NCBI RefSeq assembly: GCF_004342905.1 | Contig: NZ_SMAN01000003.1 | Location: 124,001-188,000, forward strand | Length of the DNA: 64,000 nucleotides | Source: Melghiribacillus thermohalophilus | GTDB lineage: Bacteria > Bacillota > Bacilli > Bacillales > Alkalibacillaceae | Reading direction: 5' to 3' | Part shown: one piece after another, positions 27,327 to 37,187 of the stretch | Numbering within the stretch: position 1 is the first letter of the stretch | Layout: each line of letters opens with the position of its first letter | The notes under the pieces: generated by a model | Seen by the model: only the letters and a program-made list of their open reading frames with translations | What the model was told of the DNA's origin: nothing | Database searches by the model: none | Translations under genes and position numbers: made by a program

Positions 27327-27629
<303 letters not shown>

Positions 27630-27640
27630 TGTTCATCTTT

Positions 27641-27662
27641 CCCCTTCACGACCGTGAAGGGG
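27641..27662 (+). terminator. Hairpin between fer and the HTH regulator
   Basis: CCCCTTCAC (27641-27649) pairs with GTGAAGGGG (27654-27662). It is followed on the plus strand by GTTTCCATTT, a weak U tract; a likely fer terminator. Confidence 0.5.
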
Positions 27663-27687
27663 GTTTCCATTTGCCCCTTCCCTTTTC

Positions 27688-28140
27688 TTATCTCTCTGTT
27701 AATTCATGAAGCTTTTCCATGGCCTCCTGCTTGTTGAATGTGCTGTAATAGCGATAGTTGTTATGATCAATGATCCGAAAATGTTTGCTGATTAAATTTT
27801 GCTGTAAGATATATCCGTTATTTTGCAACATATCTGTCCACCAGACCTTACCACCGAGGGTCTTTTTTATCGGCCGTTCTACCGTTTCGAGCGCAACCGT
27901 CTCCACTACTTCGAGCACATCTTCTCCAAGTTCGTTCTGAATGACATCACTGTGCCGAAATAATGAACAAAGAGCGACGATGGTTGTCCAGCTGGCCAGA
28001 TTCCTACCTTTTTCGATTTGAACAAGGGTTTTTTTGGATATGCCTAAAATATTGGCCATTCTTTCCTGAGTATACCCCTGTTCTGCCCGGACCAATTTAA
28101 TTTTGGGAGACAGGCTCTCTACTAATATATCTTTATTCAT
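27688..28140 (-). CDS. XRE-type transcriptional regulator
   Basis: A 150-residue protein with an N-terminal HTH_3 fold (EQGYTQERMANILGISKKTL, then QIEKGRN) at about residues 18-60. Its C-terminal half (GKVWWTDMLQNNGYILQQN, HFRIIDHNNYRYYSTF) is not recognised. Start ATG 28140 lies nine bases after AGGGA; an in-frame ATG at 28149 abuts that SD. Convergent with fer and divergent from ppa, whose promoter it faces; target unknown. Confidence 0.8.
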   Translation of the reverse strand: MNKDILVESLSPKIKLVRAEQGYTQERMANILGISKKTLVQIEKGRNLASWTTIVALCSLFRHSDVIQNELGEDVLEVVETVALETVERPIKKTLGGKVWWTDMLQNNGYILQQNLISKHFRIIDHNNYRYYSTFNKQEAMEKLHELTER

Positions 28141-28210
28141 TCTCACCATTCCCTATATGTCGTTCAGCTCTATTTTAACATGAACCGAGCTTTTCTTCCT
28201 ATTCATTTGT

Positions 28211-28219
28211 TGGTATAAT
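28211..28219 (+). promoter_or_regulatory. Extended -10 promoter of ppa
   Basis: TGGTATAAT, a full extended -10 (TGnTATAAT), 34 bp before ppa; the -35 is poor. Confidence 0.55.
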
Positions 28220-28253
28220 AGTTCCGAATTCGAGTACATAAGGAGGGCTTTAT

Positions 28254-28751
28254 ATGGCTGAAAATAAAGTTGTAGAAGTTTTTGTCGAAATCCCGACCGG
28301 AAGTCAGAACAAATATGAGTTTGACAAGGAAAAAGGTGTTTTTAAATTAGACCGGGTTCTTTATTCTCCTCAGTTTTACCCGGCTGAATACGGTTATATT
28401 GACGAAACGCTGGCTTTAGACGGGGATCCATTAGATGCACTTGTGCTGGTAACGAATCCTACTTTCCCTGGATGTGTGATTGAAGCCCGCGTGATTGGAT
28501 TTTTAAATATGATTGACAGCGGTGAAGAGGATCAAAAATTGCTGGCTGTCCCAACTGAAGACCCTCGTTTCAACGATGTCCAAACACTCGATGATATTCC
28601 AAAACATAAGCTTGATGAGATCGCCCATTTCTTCCAGACATATAAGGATCTTCAGGGCAAGAAGACTGAAATCGGTGACTGGGAAGGTCCGGAAGCTGCC
28701 GCTAAACTAATTGACGAATGTGTCAAACGTTACCAAGAAAATAAAGCCTAA
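28254..28751 (+). CDS. ppa: Inorganic pyrophosphatase, family I
   Basis: Hydrolyses PPi to two phosphates, pulling biosynthetic reactions forward. 165 residues with the family I signature DGDPLDALVL (metal-binding Asp cluster at about residues 57-66), EIPTGSQNKYEFD and YGYIDETL. B. subtilis uses the unrelated family II enzyme PpaC, so this family I type points away from the subtilis group. SD AAGGAGGG. Followed by a strong terminator and a repeat element. Confidence 0.97.
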   Translation: MAENKVVEVFVEIPTGSQNKYEFDKEKGVFKLDRVLYSPQFYPAEYGYIDETLALDGDPLDALVLVTNPTFPGCVIEARVIGFLNMIDSGEEDQKLLAVPTEDPRFNDVQTLDDIPKHKLDEIAHFFQTYKDLQGKKTEIGDWEGPEAAAKLIDECVKRYQENKA

Positions 28752-28755
28752 TATT

Positions 28756-29057
28756 AAGAGGCTGGGACAAAACTTTATAAGAAAATGAAATATCCGAACG
28801 ATATTCAATCATCACTTGAATAAGTTCGGATATTTTTTACTTTGTTAACATGCTTCACTTTCCGCGGGCACGGCCTGAGATTTCCTAAGGCAGCACATCC
28901 CTCTGTCTTAGGCATGAAGTTCCCGCAACGCACAGGACGTGCTCAAGTCGACGTTCGCCACAGGACATGACCGGTTTTAGTCGACCTGAAGTCTACGGAT
29001 TTTTGCAAAACGGTTCGTCTTTTCGACCGTTTTTTCATTTTATGTCCCATTCTCTTT
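28756..29057. repeat. MITE-like intergenic element with terminal inverted repeats
   Basis: The left end AAGAGGCTGGGACAAAA (28756-28772) is mirrored at 29041-29057 by TATGTCCCATTCTCTTT, an imperfect terminal inverted repeat. The interior has several hairpins and a GC-rich core with CCGCGGGCACGG. No ORF is inside. Elements starting with AGAGGCTGGGACA are, to my recollection, common between genes of Bacillaceae; copy number here cannot be tested within one window. Confidence 0.6.
28788..28838 (+). terminator. Terminator after ppa, inside the repeat element
   Basis: Perfect 12-bp stem AAATATCCGAAC (28788-28799) with GTTCGGATATTT (28824-28835), with a nested TATTCAA/TTGAATA stem and a T run. A second hairpin with T tract is near 29006-29036. 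Confidence 0.75.
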
Positions 29058-29065
29058 ATGTTCTT

Positions 29066-30328
29066 TTATCTGTAGGAAATGGGCATTACATTGATCGCTG
29101 CCGGCACCTGTATGATTTCCTCAAGGTTGTAAGGTCCGATTTGGTCGATGTTGGCATTACGGAAATGAACTTCCTCATATCCAAAAGATTTAGCGGTCAT
29201 AAGGATAGCATCAATCATATAAACGGTTGGCTCTGTCGGCGTCAAGTTTACACTTTTTGAAAATGTAATGGTCAGTAAGTCCTTGCTCTCTTCAATATTT
29301 TCAATCGTGATGTTTTCCGGAATTGATGCCCGTATGGAAAAATTCTCATTCCCCTCGTACATCGCGTTGATGGCTTCTTCGATTGACGAATCAGAGTTAG
29401 CTGGAATCGGAATAATCCATACAGGATGTTCGTCTGACACTTGATACAATTTGTATATGTTTTTGATCTGAGATGGCACCTCAAGTTCCGTTAATGTTCC
29501 GTAATGGGCAAAATCCGCCCCCTGATTTCCGTCTGTTGTGAAAAAGATCGTTTCCACATTCAGGGGCTGCATCATGTGGTATAAACTATTCACGAGTAAC
29601 CGCTCCACAGTGGATCCGCCTTTTTGCAAAAAACCTTGCGGAATGTCAACAGAAACCGTATGTTCATCGAGATTAAAATCAAAAGTAATCCCTTGAAATA
29701 TTGAAGGATCTACCCCCCATTCTTCAGCTTCAACAAACTGACTTATATTGCTATAGTACTCATTTAAATCGGCCTGTTCTTGAGGAACACTAAATGAGAT
29801 GGGAACACTGTACTGTTTATTCCGGTCCGGAATCATAAAACTAAATGGAATGTGGTTTTTAGGAACCGACTGAAGTGCTTTCGATTGCAAGACTTGATCT
29901 GCCATCATCTCGTCTTTGCTTCCTTCGCTGTCAAAAGTTTCGTTATGACTTTCAGCAGATTCAACATCTGACATTTCTTCCTCAGGTGCCTGTTCAATTG
30001 ACATGTCATATTGGTTTTCGTTCGCAACCGAACCCTGTTCACTATCATCTGCCTGATTCATATTCTGGTTATACATATTCTGATTATTCAAATAGGCTGC
30101 ACTTACGATCACAACTAAAATTACAACGGCGGCAGATGCAACTACAGGCAAGTAATACCATTTTTGCTTCCCCCGGTGACTTTCCTTATGCATATCTTTT
30201 TCCTCTAGTTTAGCCTGAATGTTTTCATATAGGGCGTCTGGGCTCTGATGATCTTGAATTTTAGGCATTTGCTCAAGCAAGGATTGTAGCTCTTTTTCTT
30301 GTTGCTGGTGCCGATCATTTCGCTTCAC
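29066..30328 (-). CDS. rsiX: Anti-sigma-X factor RsiX
   Basis: A membrane-bound anti-sigma factor that holds SigX. 420 residues: cytoplasmic acidic/basic domain (about 1-60), single transmembrane helix (about 63-84), a Gln/Asn/Glu-rich linker, and an extracytoplasmic GerMN-like half. Identity rests on the GTG start at 30328 overlapping sigX by 14 bases, the topology, and the sigX-rsiX place beside resE as in B. subtilis. Longer than the 368-residue B. subtilis protein. Confidence 0.85.
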   Translation of the reverse strand: MKRNDRHQQQEKELQSLLEQMPKIQDHQSPDALYENIQAKLEEKDMHKESHRGKQKWYYLPVVASAAVVILVVIVSAAYLNNQNMYNQNMNQADDSEQGSVANENQYDMSIEQAPEEEMSDVESAESHNETFDSEGSKDEMMADQVLQSKALQSVPKNHIPFSFMIPDRNKQYSVPISFSVPQEQADLNEYYSNISQFVEAEEWGVDPSIFQGITFDFNLDEHTVSVDIPQGFLQKGGSTVERLLVNSLYHMMQPLNVETIFFTTDGNQGADFAHYGTLTELEVPSQIKNIYKLYQVSDEHPVWIIPIPANSDSSIEEAINAMYEGNENFSIRASIPENITIENIEESKDLLTITFSKSVNLTPTEPTVYMIDAILMTAKSFGYEEVHFRNANIDQIGPYNLEEIIQVPAAINVMPISYR

Positions 30329-30851
30329 GTTTCACGCCCTCCCCTTCCAACATCATCGTTTTTAAAGCTTTCATTGCACGATGCTGTGTGGTTTTGACTT
30401 TGCTGACACTCCATCCTAAAACCTCGGCGGTTTCCTGGATAGATAAAGATTGAATAAACCGCAAAATAATGACAGACTGCTGATCATCCGTACAGCGCCC
30501 CAAATAATGATAGACCTGTTTGATTTCATCGTTTTGAACAGCGATCTCCTCTGGAATGGGCTGCTCGTCCTGAAGAAGATATGCCTTTTCTCCAATATCA
30601 AAATAATCAAGAAAACGTTTCTTTTTTCGCTTTTGTTTTCGAAAGTAGTCAATGGCAACATGGCGAGCTACGGAAAAAAGCCAGGTTTTTTCACTGCTTT
30701 TTCCTTCAAAGCTGTGATAGGATTTTAAAACCTTTATATAGACTTCTTGCACTAGATCTTCCGCTATTTCTCTGTTTTTAACCATATAAAATAAGAATTG
30801 GAATAAATCCTGATGATATTTCTGATACAGCTCATGAAAGACATCTTTCAT
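30315..30851 (-). CDS. sigX: ECF sigma factor SigX
   Basis: An extracytoplasmic-function sigma factor that controls cell-surface charge and membrane genes, and cationic peptide resistance, in B. subtilis. 178 residues: Sigma70 region 2 (YHQDLFQFLFYMVKNREIAE, TWLFSVARHVAIDYFR) and region 4 (SIQETAEVLGWSVSKVKTTQ). ATG 30851 with SD GGGAGG. It carries its own SigX-type promoter upstream, and is co-transcribed with rsiX. Confidence 0.95.
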   Translation of the reverse strand: MKDVFHELYQKYHQDLFQFLFYMVKNREIAEDLVQEVYIKVLKSYHSFEGKSSEKTWLFSVARHVAIDYFRKQKRKKKRFLDYFDIGEKAYLLQDEQPIPEEIAVQNDEIKQVYHYLGRCTDDQQSVIILRFIQSLSIQETAEVLGWSVSKVKTTQHRAMKALKTMMLEGEGVKREAK

Positions 30852-30877
30852 AGTGGGGCCTCCCATTCAAGTAATGA

Positions 30878-30904
30878 GACGTTTCGATTTCAAGAAAAGT
30901 TACA
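30878..30904 (-). promoter_or_regulatory. Autoregulatory SigX promoter
   Basis: Minus strand TGTAAC (30899-30904), 17-bp spacer, CGTC (30878-30881), an exact fit to the ECF SigX consensus, 27 bp before the sigX ATG. Confidence 0.7.
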
Positions 30905-31042
30905 GCATAGGAGCTGGATTGGTTTTTTATGATCATTCTTGCCATTCATTCTGCTATTTAAAATCCTCCTCAATATTACGATAAGAACATGAATACATCA
31001 CATATTTTATCATTAATAAACGGTTCCATGAATGTCAGATAT

Positions 31043-31087
31043 AAAAAACCAGACTGGAAAGAAATTTTGATTTCTTCCTTAGTCTGG
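31043..31087 (-). terminator. Terminator after resE
   Basis: CCAGACT (31049-31055) with AGTCTGG (31081-31087) plus inner GGAAAGAAAT/ATTTCTTCC pairing, followed by a U run on the minus strand. The stretch 30905-31042 shows nothing else. Confidence 0.8.
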
Positions 31088-31127
31088 CTATTTCATGTGA
31101 AACAAACATTTTCGGGCATGTTCTATA

Positions 31128-32915
31128 TTATTTGATATTTATTGGCAAGAAAAATTCAAATGTTGTTCCTTCATTCAATTTACTGTGAACTTGAATGGTA
31201 CCATCATGGGCTTCGACAATATTTTTTGCGATGGCAAGACCGAGCCCGGTCCCTTTTCGTCCTTCATTTCTTTTACGAGATTTATCAGCCTTATAAAAAC
31301 GTTCAAACACAAACGGAAGATCCTCTTCAGGAATTCCTGTTCCAGAATCTCTCACACTAACATGCAAACGGCTGGCAGACGATCGAACAGTGACTTCTAC
31401 GATTCCATGTTCATCCGTATGTCGGATGGCATTGTCGATTAAATTGGTCAGGACCTGTTCAATACGGTCCGGATCAAAATGTCCGTGGCTTTCAGATAAA
31501 TGGTAATCGGTCTTTAGGCTAATGTTTTTATCCTGGGACAGCTGGCTAAATTTTTTTACTACACGATTGACATAAGGCTTGATTTCAACATGTTCCAGGT
31601 TTAACTCTATATGACCGGCTTCCATTCGGGCCAGATCAAGTAGTTCATTTACAAGGCGTCCGATCCTTAAGGATTCATCATATATGATTTTTGCCAGCTC
31701 ATTTTTTTCTTCTTTCGTTTCTGCTATATCGTCTACAATGGCCTCGCTGTATCCCTGCAGCATGGAAATCGGCGTGCGGAGTTCATGGGATACATTCGCA
31801 ATAAAATCTTTTCTCAGCTTGTCCAGCTGCCTTTCCTCCGTCATGTCACGTATGACTGCAACCGCTCCTCTTACAAATGATTTGTCATATAACGGGGACA
31901 TGATCATGACAAAATCTCTTCCTTGAAGATTTATTTCCCTGGTCACTTCCTGTTCAGCAGAAATCACCTGATCCAGAATCCTCCTGATATCATCAGGGAT
32001 CTTTTGCTGATTTTCGTCACCGGAACGTGTACCTTTTTCATAATTAAAGGTATGTAAAAAACGGTCAGCAGGCGGGTTGGACAGCAGAATTTCTCCATTG
32101 CGATTCAGAGTAATAACCCCATCTGCCATGGAACGCAAAATACTGGATAGTTGTTCTTTTTCCTGATTCAAGGCCTGAATATGGTATTTTAGTTGCCTTC
32201 CCATCCGGTTAAACGTCACAGCTAGTTCACCAATCTCATCATGGGTAAGTACAGGGACTCTTGTATGAAACTCTCCTTTTGCCAGTTCCCTGGCTGCTTT
32301 TTTCATCTTGATCAGCGGAGATGTAATTCTGCTCGACAGGAAAAAGGCAAAAAATGTTGTCAATACAATCGCAATCCCTGCAGCCAGTAAAATCAATTTC
32401 GTCGTCTGGGAAGTTGTCTCTTCGACAATATCCAGAGACTGGTAAACAAAAACAGCACCATTCTGGCCATTCAGTGGTCTGCCCACCATCAAAACTTCCC
32501 GATTTGTCCCTGGAAGCTCCATTTTTTGTTTGAAGGTAGCCTGACTGTTGATCACCTCATATAAACCTTGATCCCGATAAATCCATTCTGTTTCAAAAGC
32601 AGGAAGTGTTTCATCTTCGCTAGATGATACCCAGTACTGATTCTGATTGTTTAGAATGATAATCCGGTTTAACGGGTCTTTAACCTGCTCGATCAAGCGT
32701 ACCAATAAATCACGGTCATCGTGAGGGGAATCCCCATATTCATCAACCAGATAGGTGACTTTGTTGGCGGTCTGCATTAAATCTTTTTCGGCCTCAAGCA
32801 CATGAAAATTTTCAAAGAATTGTAGCAGCAGAATAGTTAAAACGGACAATACAAATGAGAAAAATAGCAAAATCGTAAACCATAATTTAACGACAACACT
32901 TCTCCAGAACATCAT
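31128..32915 (-). CDS. resE: Sensor histidine kinase ResE
   Basis: Membrane kinase/phosphatase for ResD; signals oxygen limitation and NO. 595 residues: TM helix (10-32), extracytoplasmic sensor (33-170), TM (172-194), HAMP (195-250), PAS (255-360), HisKA with phospho-His377 in NVSHELRTP, and HATPase with DNAIRH, DSGTGIP and GTGLGLAI. The ATG overlaps the resD stop by four bases. The last gene of the res cluster. Confidence 0.96.
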   Translation of the reverse strand: MMFWRSVVVKLWFTILLFFSFVLSVLTILLLQFFENFHVLEAEKDLMQTANKVTYLVDEYGDSPHDDRDLLVRLIEQVKDPLNRIIILNNQNQYWVSSSEDETLPAFETEWIYRDQGLYEVINSQATFKQKMELPGTNREVLMVGRPLNGQNGAVFVYQSLDIVEETTSQTTKLILLAAGIAIVLTTFFAFFLSSRITSPLIKMKKAARELAKGEFHTRVPVLTHDEIGELAVTFNRMGRQLKYHIQALNQEKEQLSSILRSMADGVITLNRNGEILLSNPPADRFLHTFNYEKGTRSGDENQQKIPDDIRRILDQVISAEQEVTREINLQGRDFVMIMSPLYDKSFVRGAVAVIRDMTEERQLDKLRKDFIANVSHELRTPISMLQGYSEAIVDDIAETKEEKNELAKIIYDESLRIGRLVNELLDLARMEAGHIELNLEHVEIKPYVNRVVKKFSQLSQDKNISLKTDYHLSESHGHFDPDRIEQVLTNLIDNAIRHTDEHGIVEVTVRSSASRLHVSVRDSGTGIPEEDLPFVFERFYKADKSRKRNEGRKGTGLGLAIAKNIVEAHDGTIQVHSKLNEGTTFEFFLPINIK

Positions 32916-33634
32916 TCCTCATCCAATACCTCGAATTTATAACCGACACCCCAGACGGTTACAATCATCCTGGCAGCATCTTGGGATACTTTATTTAATT
33001 TTTCCCTCAGTCGTTTAACATGCGTGTCAACCGTTCTTAAATCTCCAAAAAATTCATAGTGCCAGACTTCCTTAAGAAGTTCTTTGCGATCAAATACTTT
33101 ATCCGGTGATTTGGCAAGGAAATAGAGTAATTCATATTCTTTAGGGGTTAAATTGACTTCCTTGCCGTCTGCTGTTACTCGATGAGCATCTTTATTAATG
33201 GTTAGATGCGGAAAAACGAGCACGTCGCTTGTTTTTGTATCTGTTTGCAGATATTTCGTCCTCGATGACCTTCTAAGAAGGGCCTTTACCCTCAGGACAA
33301 CTTCTCTTGGACTAAACGGTTTTACGATATAATCATCCGTTCCCACTTCAAATCCCTGAACCCTGTTGGCTTCTTCCCCTTTCGCGGTTAACATGATAAC
33401 TGGGGTTGCTTTTTTATCCCTCAATCGTTTACACACTTCGATTCCGTCCATTTCCGGCATCATTAAATCAAGAATGATCAAATCATAATCTTCTTCCAGT
33501 GATTTTTCCAGTGCTTCCTTTCCGTCTTCGGCTTCTTCAACTTCATAATTTTCCCTTTCCAGATACATCCGCAGTAACCGGCGAATCCGTTCTTCATCAT
33601 CGACAACTAAAATTTTGGCCTCATCATTCATCAT
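32912..33634 (-). CDS. resD: Response regulator ResD
   Basis: OmpR-type regulator of aerobic and anaerobic respiration genes. 240 residues: receiver with Asp12/13 and phospho-acceptor Asp56 (LIILDLMMPEMDG), Lys in IVKPFSPRE, and a winged-helix DNA-binding domain (TVDTHVKRLREKL). Starts ATG 33634 or the next codon, both after SD GGGGGAA. Coupled to resE; separated from resC by a hairpin. Confidence 0.97.
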   Translation of the reverse strand: MMNDEAKILVVDDEERIRRLLRMYLERENYEVEEAEDGKEALEKSLEEDYDLIILDLMMPEMDGIEVCKRLRDKKATPVIMLTAKGEEANRVQGFEVGTDDYIVKPFSPREVVLRVKALLRRSSRTKYLQTDTKTSDVLVFPHLTINKDAHRVTADGKEVNLTPKEYELLYFLAKSPDKVFDRKELLKEVWHYEFFGDLRTVDTHVKRLREKLNKVSQDAARMIVTVWGVGYKFEVLDEE

Positions 33635-33658
33635 CGATTCCCCCTTTAATTCAGTTTA

Positions 33659-33688
33659 GGGCTACCTGCCCGAATAAGCAAGTAGCCC
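33659..33688 (-). other. Hairpin between resC and resD
   Basis: GGGCTAC (33659-33665) and GTAGCCC (33682-33688) form a 7-bp stem without a U tract, so it is not a standard terminator; it may mark partial termination or processing between resABC and resDE. Confidence 0.4.
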
Positions 33689-33711
33689 GTTGGTCATTCA
33701 TTCCCCAGACT

Positions 33712-34899
33712 TCAAGCATATGAATGTAAGCCGAACAAAACCAGGTTAACCGCTATCAGATTAAACATAATAATGGCAAATCCGATCACGGCCAGCCAGG
33801 CAGACTTTTCCCCATGCCATCCTCTGGAAAGTCGCAAATGCAGGAATGCGGCGTAGAAAAACCAGGTAACCAGTGCCCATACTTCTTTCGGGTCCCAGCC
33901 CCAGAACCGGTTCCAGGCAACCTGAGCCCAAATGGCAGCAAATATGAGAGCTCCCAGAGTAAAGACTGGAAAACCGATTGCTACTGAGCGATACATAATT
34001 TCATCTACGATGTCAAGATTGACTTTGTTTAACAGAGGCTGAAGTGCTTTGGCTACTCTTTTTCTTAAAAGGAGCATTGTAAACGCATGAAGGACCAGCC
34101 CCCCTAATAGCGACCAGATGAATGTATTCAATTTCCGTCCCGCTTCTTTTCCTTCCATCCATGCAGGTGTCTCAAACAGAGGGCCAAACCGATCTTCTGT
34201 GATCATCGTTGAATCATACGGAGCCACAATAGCAGGCAAATGATATTCAGTAGTTGTTTCCTCACCGTTTTCCCTGTATTCAAACGCTACCTCATAGTCC
34301 ATCGCATTGAATGTTAAGGTTACAAGAATAAACCCTAACGTGGCAAAAATCATGTAAAGCACAAATTCCAGGCTAAAGGTTTTTAGGTTTAATTTGCTCT
34401 GGTCCACTTTTTTAATCAAGTAGATGAGACCTGCAGCAAAACTGACCGCTAGAATGGCTTCCCCAAGCCCTGCCGTAGTGACATGAATATAAAGCCAGTG
34501 TGTTTTCAAAGCAGGGATCAACGGTGACAATTCCTGTGGGAACATGCTGGCATAGCCAATTATAATCATGGCTACAGGCAGTGCAAAAAGCCCCAGAATA
34601 TTTAACTTGTAAAGAAAATAAATAATAATAAACGCAAACACAAGCATCATGCCAAAAAAGGTTGTAAATTCAAACAGATTGCTCACCGGCGCATGTCCGG
34701 CAGCAATCCAGCGGAAAATAAAATAGCCGAGCTGGGCGATAAAACCGATAATCGTCAGGGTAATTCCGACCGCAGCTGCTCTTGAGGATTTCCCGCTCTC
34801 TTCTTTTGACCGAATAGTGGCCCCGAAAAATATTGTTGCGATGAAATAAATGACAAAGGCTGTGTAAAGCAGATTACTGCTGATCGAATAAAAATCCAT
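33712..34899 (-). CDS. resC: Cytochrome c biogenesis protein ResC (CcsA family)
   Basis: With ResB forms the system II haem transporter/ligase that attaches haem to apocytochromes outside the membrane. 395 residues, about eight TM helices, with the tryptophan-rich [14 protein letters not shown] haem-handling motif. ATG 34899 has SD AAAGGAGG six bases upstream; the ATG at 34905 abuts the SD. Confidence 0.95.
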   Translation of the reverse strand: MDFYSISSNLLYTAFVIYFIATIFFGATIRSKEESGKSSRAAAVGITLTIIGFIAQLGYFIFRWIAAGHAPVSNLFEFTTFFGMMLVFAFIIIYFLYKLNILGLFALPVAMIIIGYASMFPQELSPLIPALKTHWLYIHVTTAGLGEAILAVSFAAGLIYLIKKVDQSKLNLKTFSLEFVLYMIFATLGFILVTLTFNAMDYEVAFEYRENGEETTTEYHLPAIVAPYDSTMITEDRFGPLFETPAWMEGKEAGRKLNTFIWSLLGGLVLHAFTMLLLRKRVAKALQPLLNKVNLDIVDEIMYRSVAIGFPVFTLGALIFAAIWAQVAWNRFWGWDPKEVWALVTWFFYAAFLHLRLSRGWHGEKSAWLAVIGFAIIMFNLIAVNLVLFGLHSYA

Positions 34900-34933
34900 A
34901 TACATCCTCCTTTACTCGGGTAAGATCAGCGAT

Positions 34934-36562
34934 TTACGACAATTCCTGCTGATCTTCCGGCGGGTTAATCGACGTTTGATCCAATGCACTCTTTATATCA
35001 CGTTTCAGGCCATGCCAGTTTTTATTCGTGTGGGCGGCAATCCAGACGCCCTGTTCTTTCGGATGAATCCAGATTCTCCGATGCTGCCAGTACATTCCCT
35101 GCACAACACCAATCATAAATATGATCGCACCTGCGGCGAAAATGGGTAAGGTCCGGTCTTTTTGGACGGCAAGACCTGTCACATCTCTCATCTCTACTCC
35201 GTCTAAACTAAGTTTATACCGGTTGTCCTCTCCTGGATCGATATTAGCCCCAATGGCAAGAAAACTGGTTTCTCTTTCTTCAATATCTGGTCCGTAAACA
35301 AAAAAGATAAATGCCGGGTTTCGGGGATAATTCGACTCTGAGGAGGGGACGCCGTTTTCGAGCTTAAGTTCTGGAAAATATTGATCCACGACCACCCGGT
35401 ATCCGTTTCCTAGATCATATTCCTTTTTTGGATCTGTCATATCAAATGTAAAGGTACCTATGGCATCATCCGGATTGTCGGCAGGATGAAGTTTAAAAGA
35501 CATCGATTTAAATTCATTGAGTTGATATTGGGATTGATAAAGGGCATAACCGTTAAATTTCAGTGGTTCATTTACCCGTATTTCTCCTTCTTTCATTTTT
35601 TCCAGTTCCGGTTCAGCTCCAGGAACCACTTCCCCTTTTACCTGATAAATGACCGCATTGGTCTGAAAATTTTTCGGAACCATTCCCCCTTCCTGAACGA
35701 TCGCTTCTGCAAACTTCTCCTCTTCTTCAGGGTCATACAGTTCAAGTATAAAGTCTTTGTTTTCAATATAGTACTGCTGATTGGTACCGGGAATGACTTT
35801 GGTCTCTCCTTCCCGTACAAATACAAACTCATCCACATACATAAACGGGAAAAATCTTAAAATCGCTCCGATTAAAATGATAATGAGCCCAATATGGTTA
35901 ACGTAGGGACCCCATCGGGAAAATCGGTTTTTTTCTGCCAGAACGTGGCCCTGATCCTCACTTATTTTATAATTCTTTTTTCTTAACTGTTCAATGAAGG
36001 TCTTGATATCGTCTTTTGAAACCTTCTCTGTTTTTCCGAACAGCCTCTGTCTTTGAATAAAGACTTCGTGGCGTTTCGGACGCTGGTTTTTCAGGGCCCG
36101 GTGAAGAGGCACCACTCTATCTATACTGCAGATAACAAGTGATACTCCAATGAGTGCAATTAAAAGAATGTACCACCAGGATCCATACAAATTATGAAAA
36201 CCAAGCTCATAATAGAGCTGACCAAAAATGCCGTATTCATCTCGATAATACTGGGATGGATCCACACTCCGGGGAATATACATTTCCTGTGGAAAGATCG
36301 TCCCGATGGCAGATGCGACCAGTGCCAGTACGATCAGCCATACACCTACTTTTACCGAAGAAAAAAAGTTCCATGTTTTATCAACAATGGTTTTATTATA
36401 TGTCTGGGACCTCCTCGCACTTCCATCATAACGCATGTTTAACAGTTTGTTCTTTTCATTGCCGTCTATATGCTGGTTTTTTTCTACAGGTTTCCCGCAG
36501 GCCTCGCATAAAACGGTACCTTCTGGATTAACATGTCCACATTCACATTTGATTTTATTCAT
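34934..36562 (-). CDS. resB: Cytochrome c biogenesis protein ResB (Ccs1 family)
   Basis: Partner of ResC in haem delivery for cytochrome c maturation. 542 residues: N-terminal zinc-ribbon-like motif (CECGH and CEACGK), TM helices at about 75-95, 125-145 and 215-232, a large extracytoplasmic domain, and a last TM near 475. It ends 34 bp before resC. Confidence 0.96.
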   Translation of the reverse strand: MNKIKCECGHVNPEGTVLCEACGKPVEKNQHIDGNEKNKLLNMRYDGSARRSQTYNKTIVDKTWNFFSSVKVGVWLIVLALVASAIGTIFPQEMYIPRSVDPSQYYRDEYGIFGQLYYELGFHNLYGSWWYILLIALIGVSLVICSIDRVVPLHRALKNQRPKRHEVFIQRQRLFGKTEKVSKDDIKTFIEQLRKKNYKISEDQGHVLAEKNRFSRWGPYVNHIGLIIILIGAILRFFPFMYVDEFVFVREGETKVIPGTNQQYYIENKDFILELYDPEEEEKFAEAIVQEGGMVPKNFQTNAVIYQVKGEVVPGAEPELEKMKEGEIRVNEPLKFNGYALYQSQYQLNEFKSMSFKLHPADNPDDAIGTFTFDMTDPKKEYDLGNGYRVVVDQYFPELKLENGVPSSESNYPRNPAFIFFVYGPDIEERETSFLAIGANIDPGEDNRYKLSLDGVEMRDVTGLAVQKDRTLPIFAAGAIIFMIGVVQGMYWQHRRIWIHPKEQGVWIAAHTNKNWHGLKRDIKSALDQTSINPPEDQQELS

Positions 36563-36582
36563 GGCAAAAATCCTCTCATCTG

Positions 36583-37134
36583 TCAGGAATTATTCTGCTC
36601 TGGCAAGATTTCCTGGAAATAGGATTCAAGGCGCTCAAGGGTTAACGGCCCCTGTATCACACGGACGACTTCACCTTCAGGGTTAATGAAAAATGTCGTA
36701 GGGATTGGTCCGATTTTGTATAAATCCATCACATCCCCGCGTTGATCATGAACAATCGGGAAGGTGAGGTTGTAATCTTCTATAAAATTTTTAACGACAA
36801 GTTCAGTTGTATCGAGACTGACTGCCAGTATTTCGATACCTTTTTCCTTATATTCAGGGTAGAGCTGCTCCATATATGGCATTTCTTCTTTGCAGGGGTC
36901 ACAGTATGTGGCCCAAAAATTGAGCATAACCCCTTTTCCGCGAAGTTCTTTCAGTTCAAAAGTCTCTTCGCCATTGACTTGTTTTAATTTAAAATTCGGC
37001 GCAAGATCACCGGCTTTGACCACATTTGAATCGTCCCTAAAGCTTGAAACGAGGGTTGTCACGACCGCTCCGATCAGAACCAGAAGAACAGCGGTACGAA
37101 AGATTAACCTCTTCTTTTTTTTGTCTGATTTCAT
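36583..37134 (-). CDS. resA: Thiol-disulfide oxidoreductase ResA
   Basis: Reduces the apocytochrome c CXXCH thiols outside the membrane so that haem can be attached. 183 residues: N-terminal signal anchor (about 10-30), then thioredoxin-like fold with active site Cys78-Asp-Pro-Cys81 and cis-Pro in GPIPTTFFI. The B. subtilis active site is CEPC, so one residue differs. First of resABC; rluB lies 53 bp upstream. Confidence 0.96.
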   Translation of the reverse strand: MKSDKKKKRLIFRTAVLLVLIGAVVTTLVSSFRDDSNVVKAGDLAPNFKLKQVNGEETFELKELRGKGVMLNFWATYCDPCKEEMPYMEQLYPEYKEKGIEILAVSLDTTELVVKNFIEDYNLTFPIVHDQRGDVMDLYKIGPIPTTFFINPEGEVVRVIQGPLTLERLESYFQEILPEQNNS

Positions 37135-37187
37135 ATGATCACTCCCCCGTTCATTATATCATTTACCACTATCATCAACTTTGAAAA

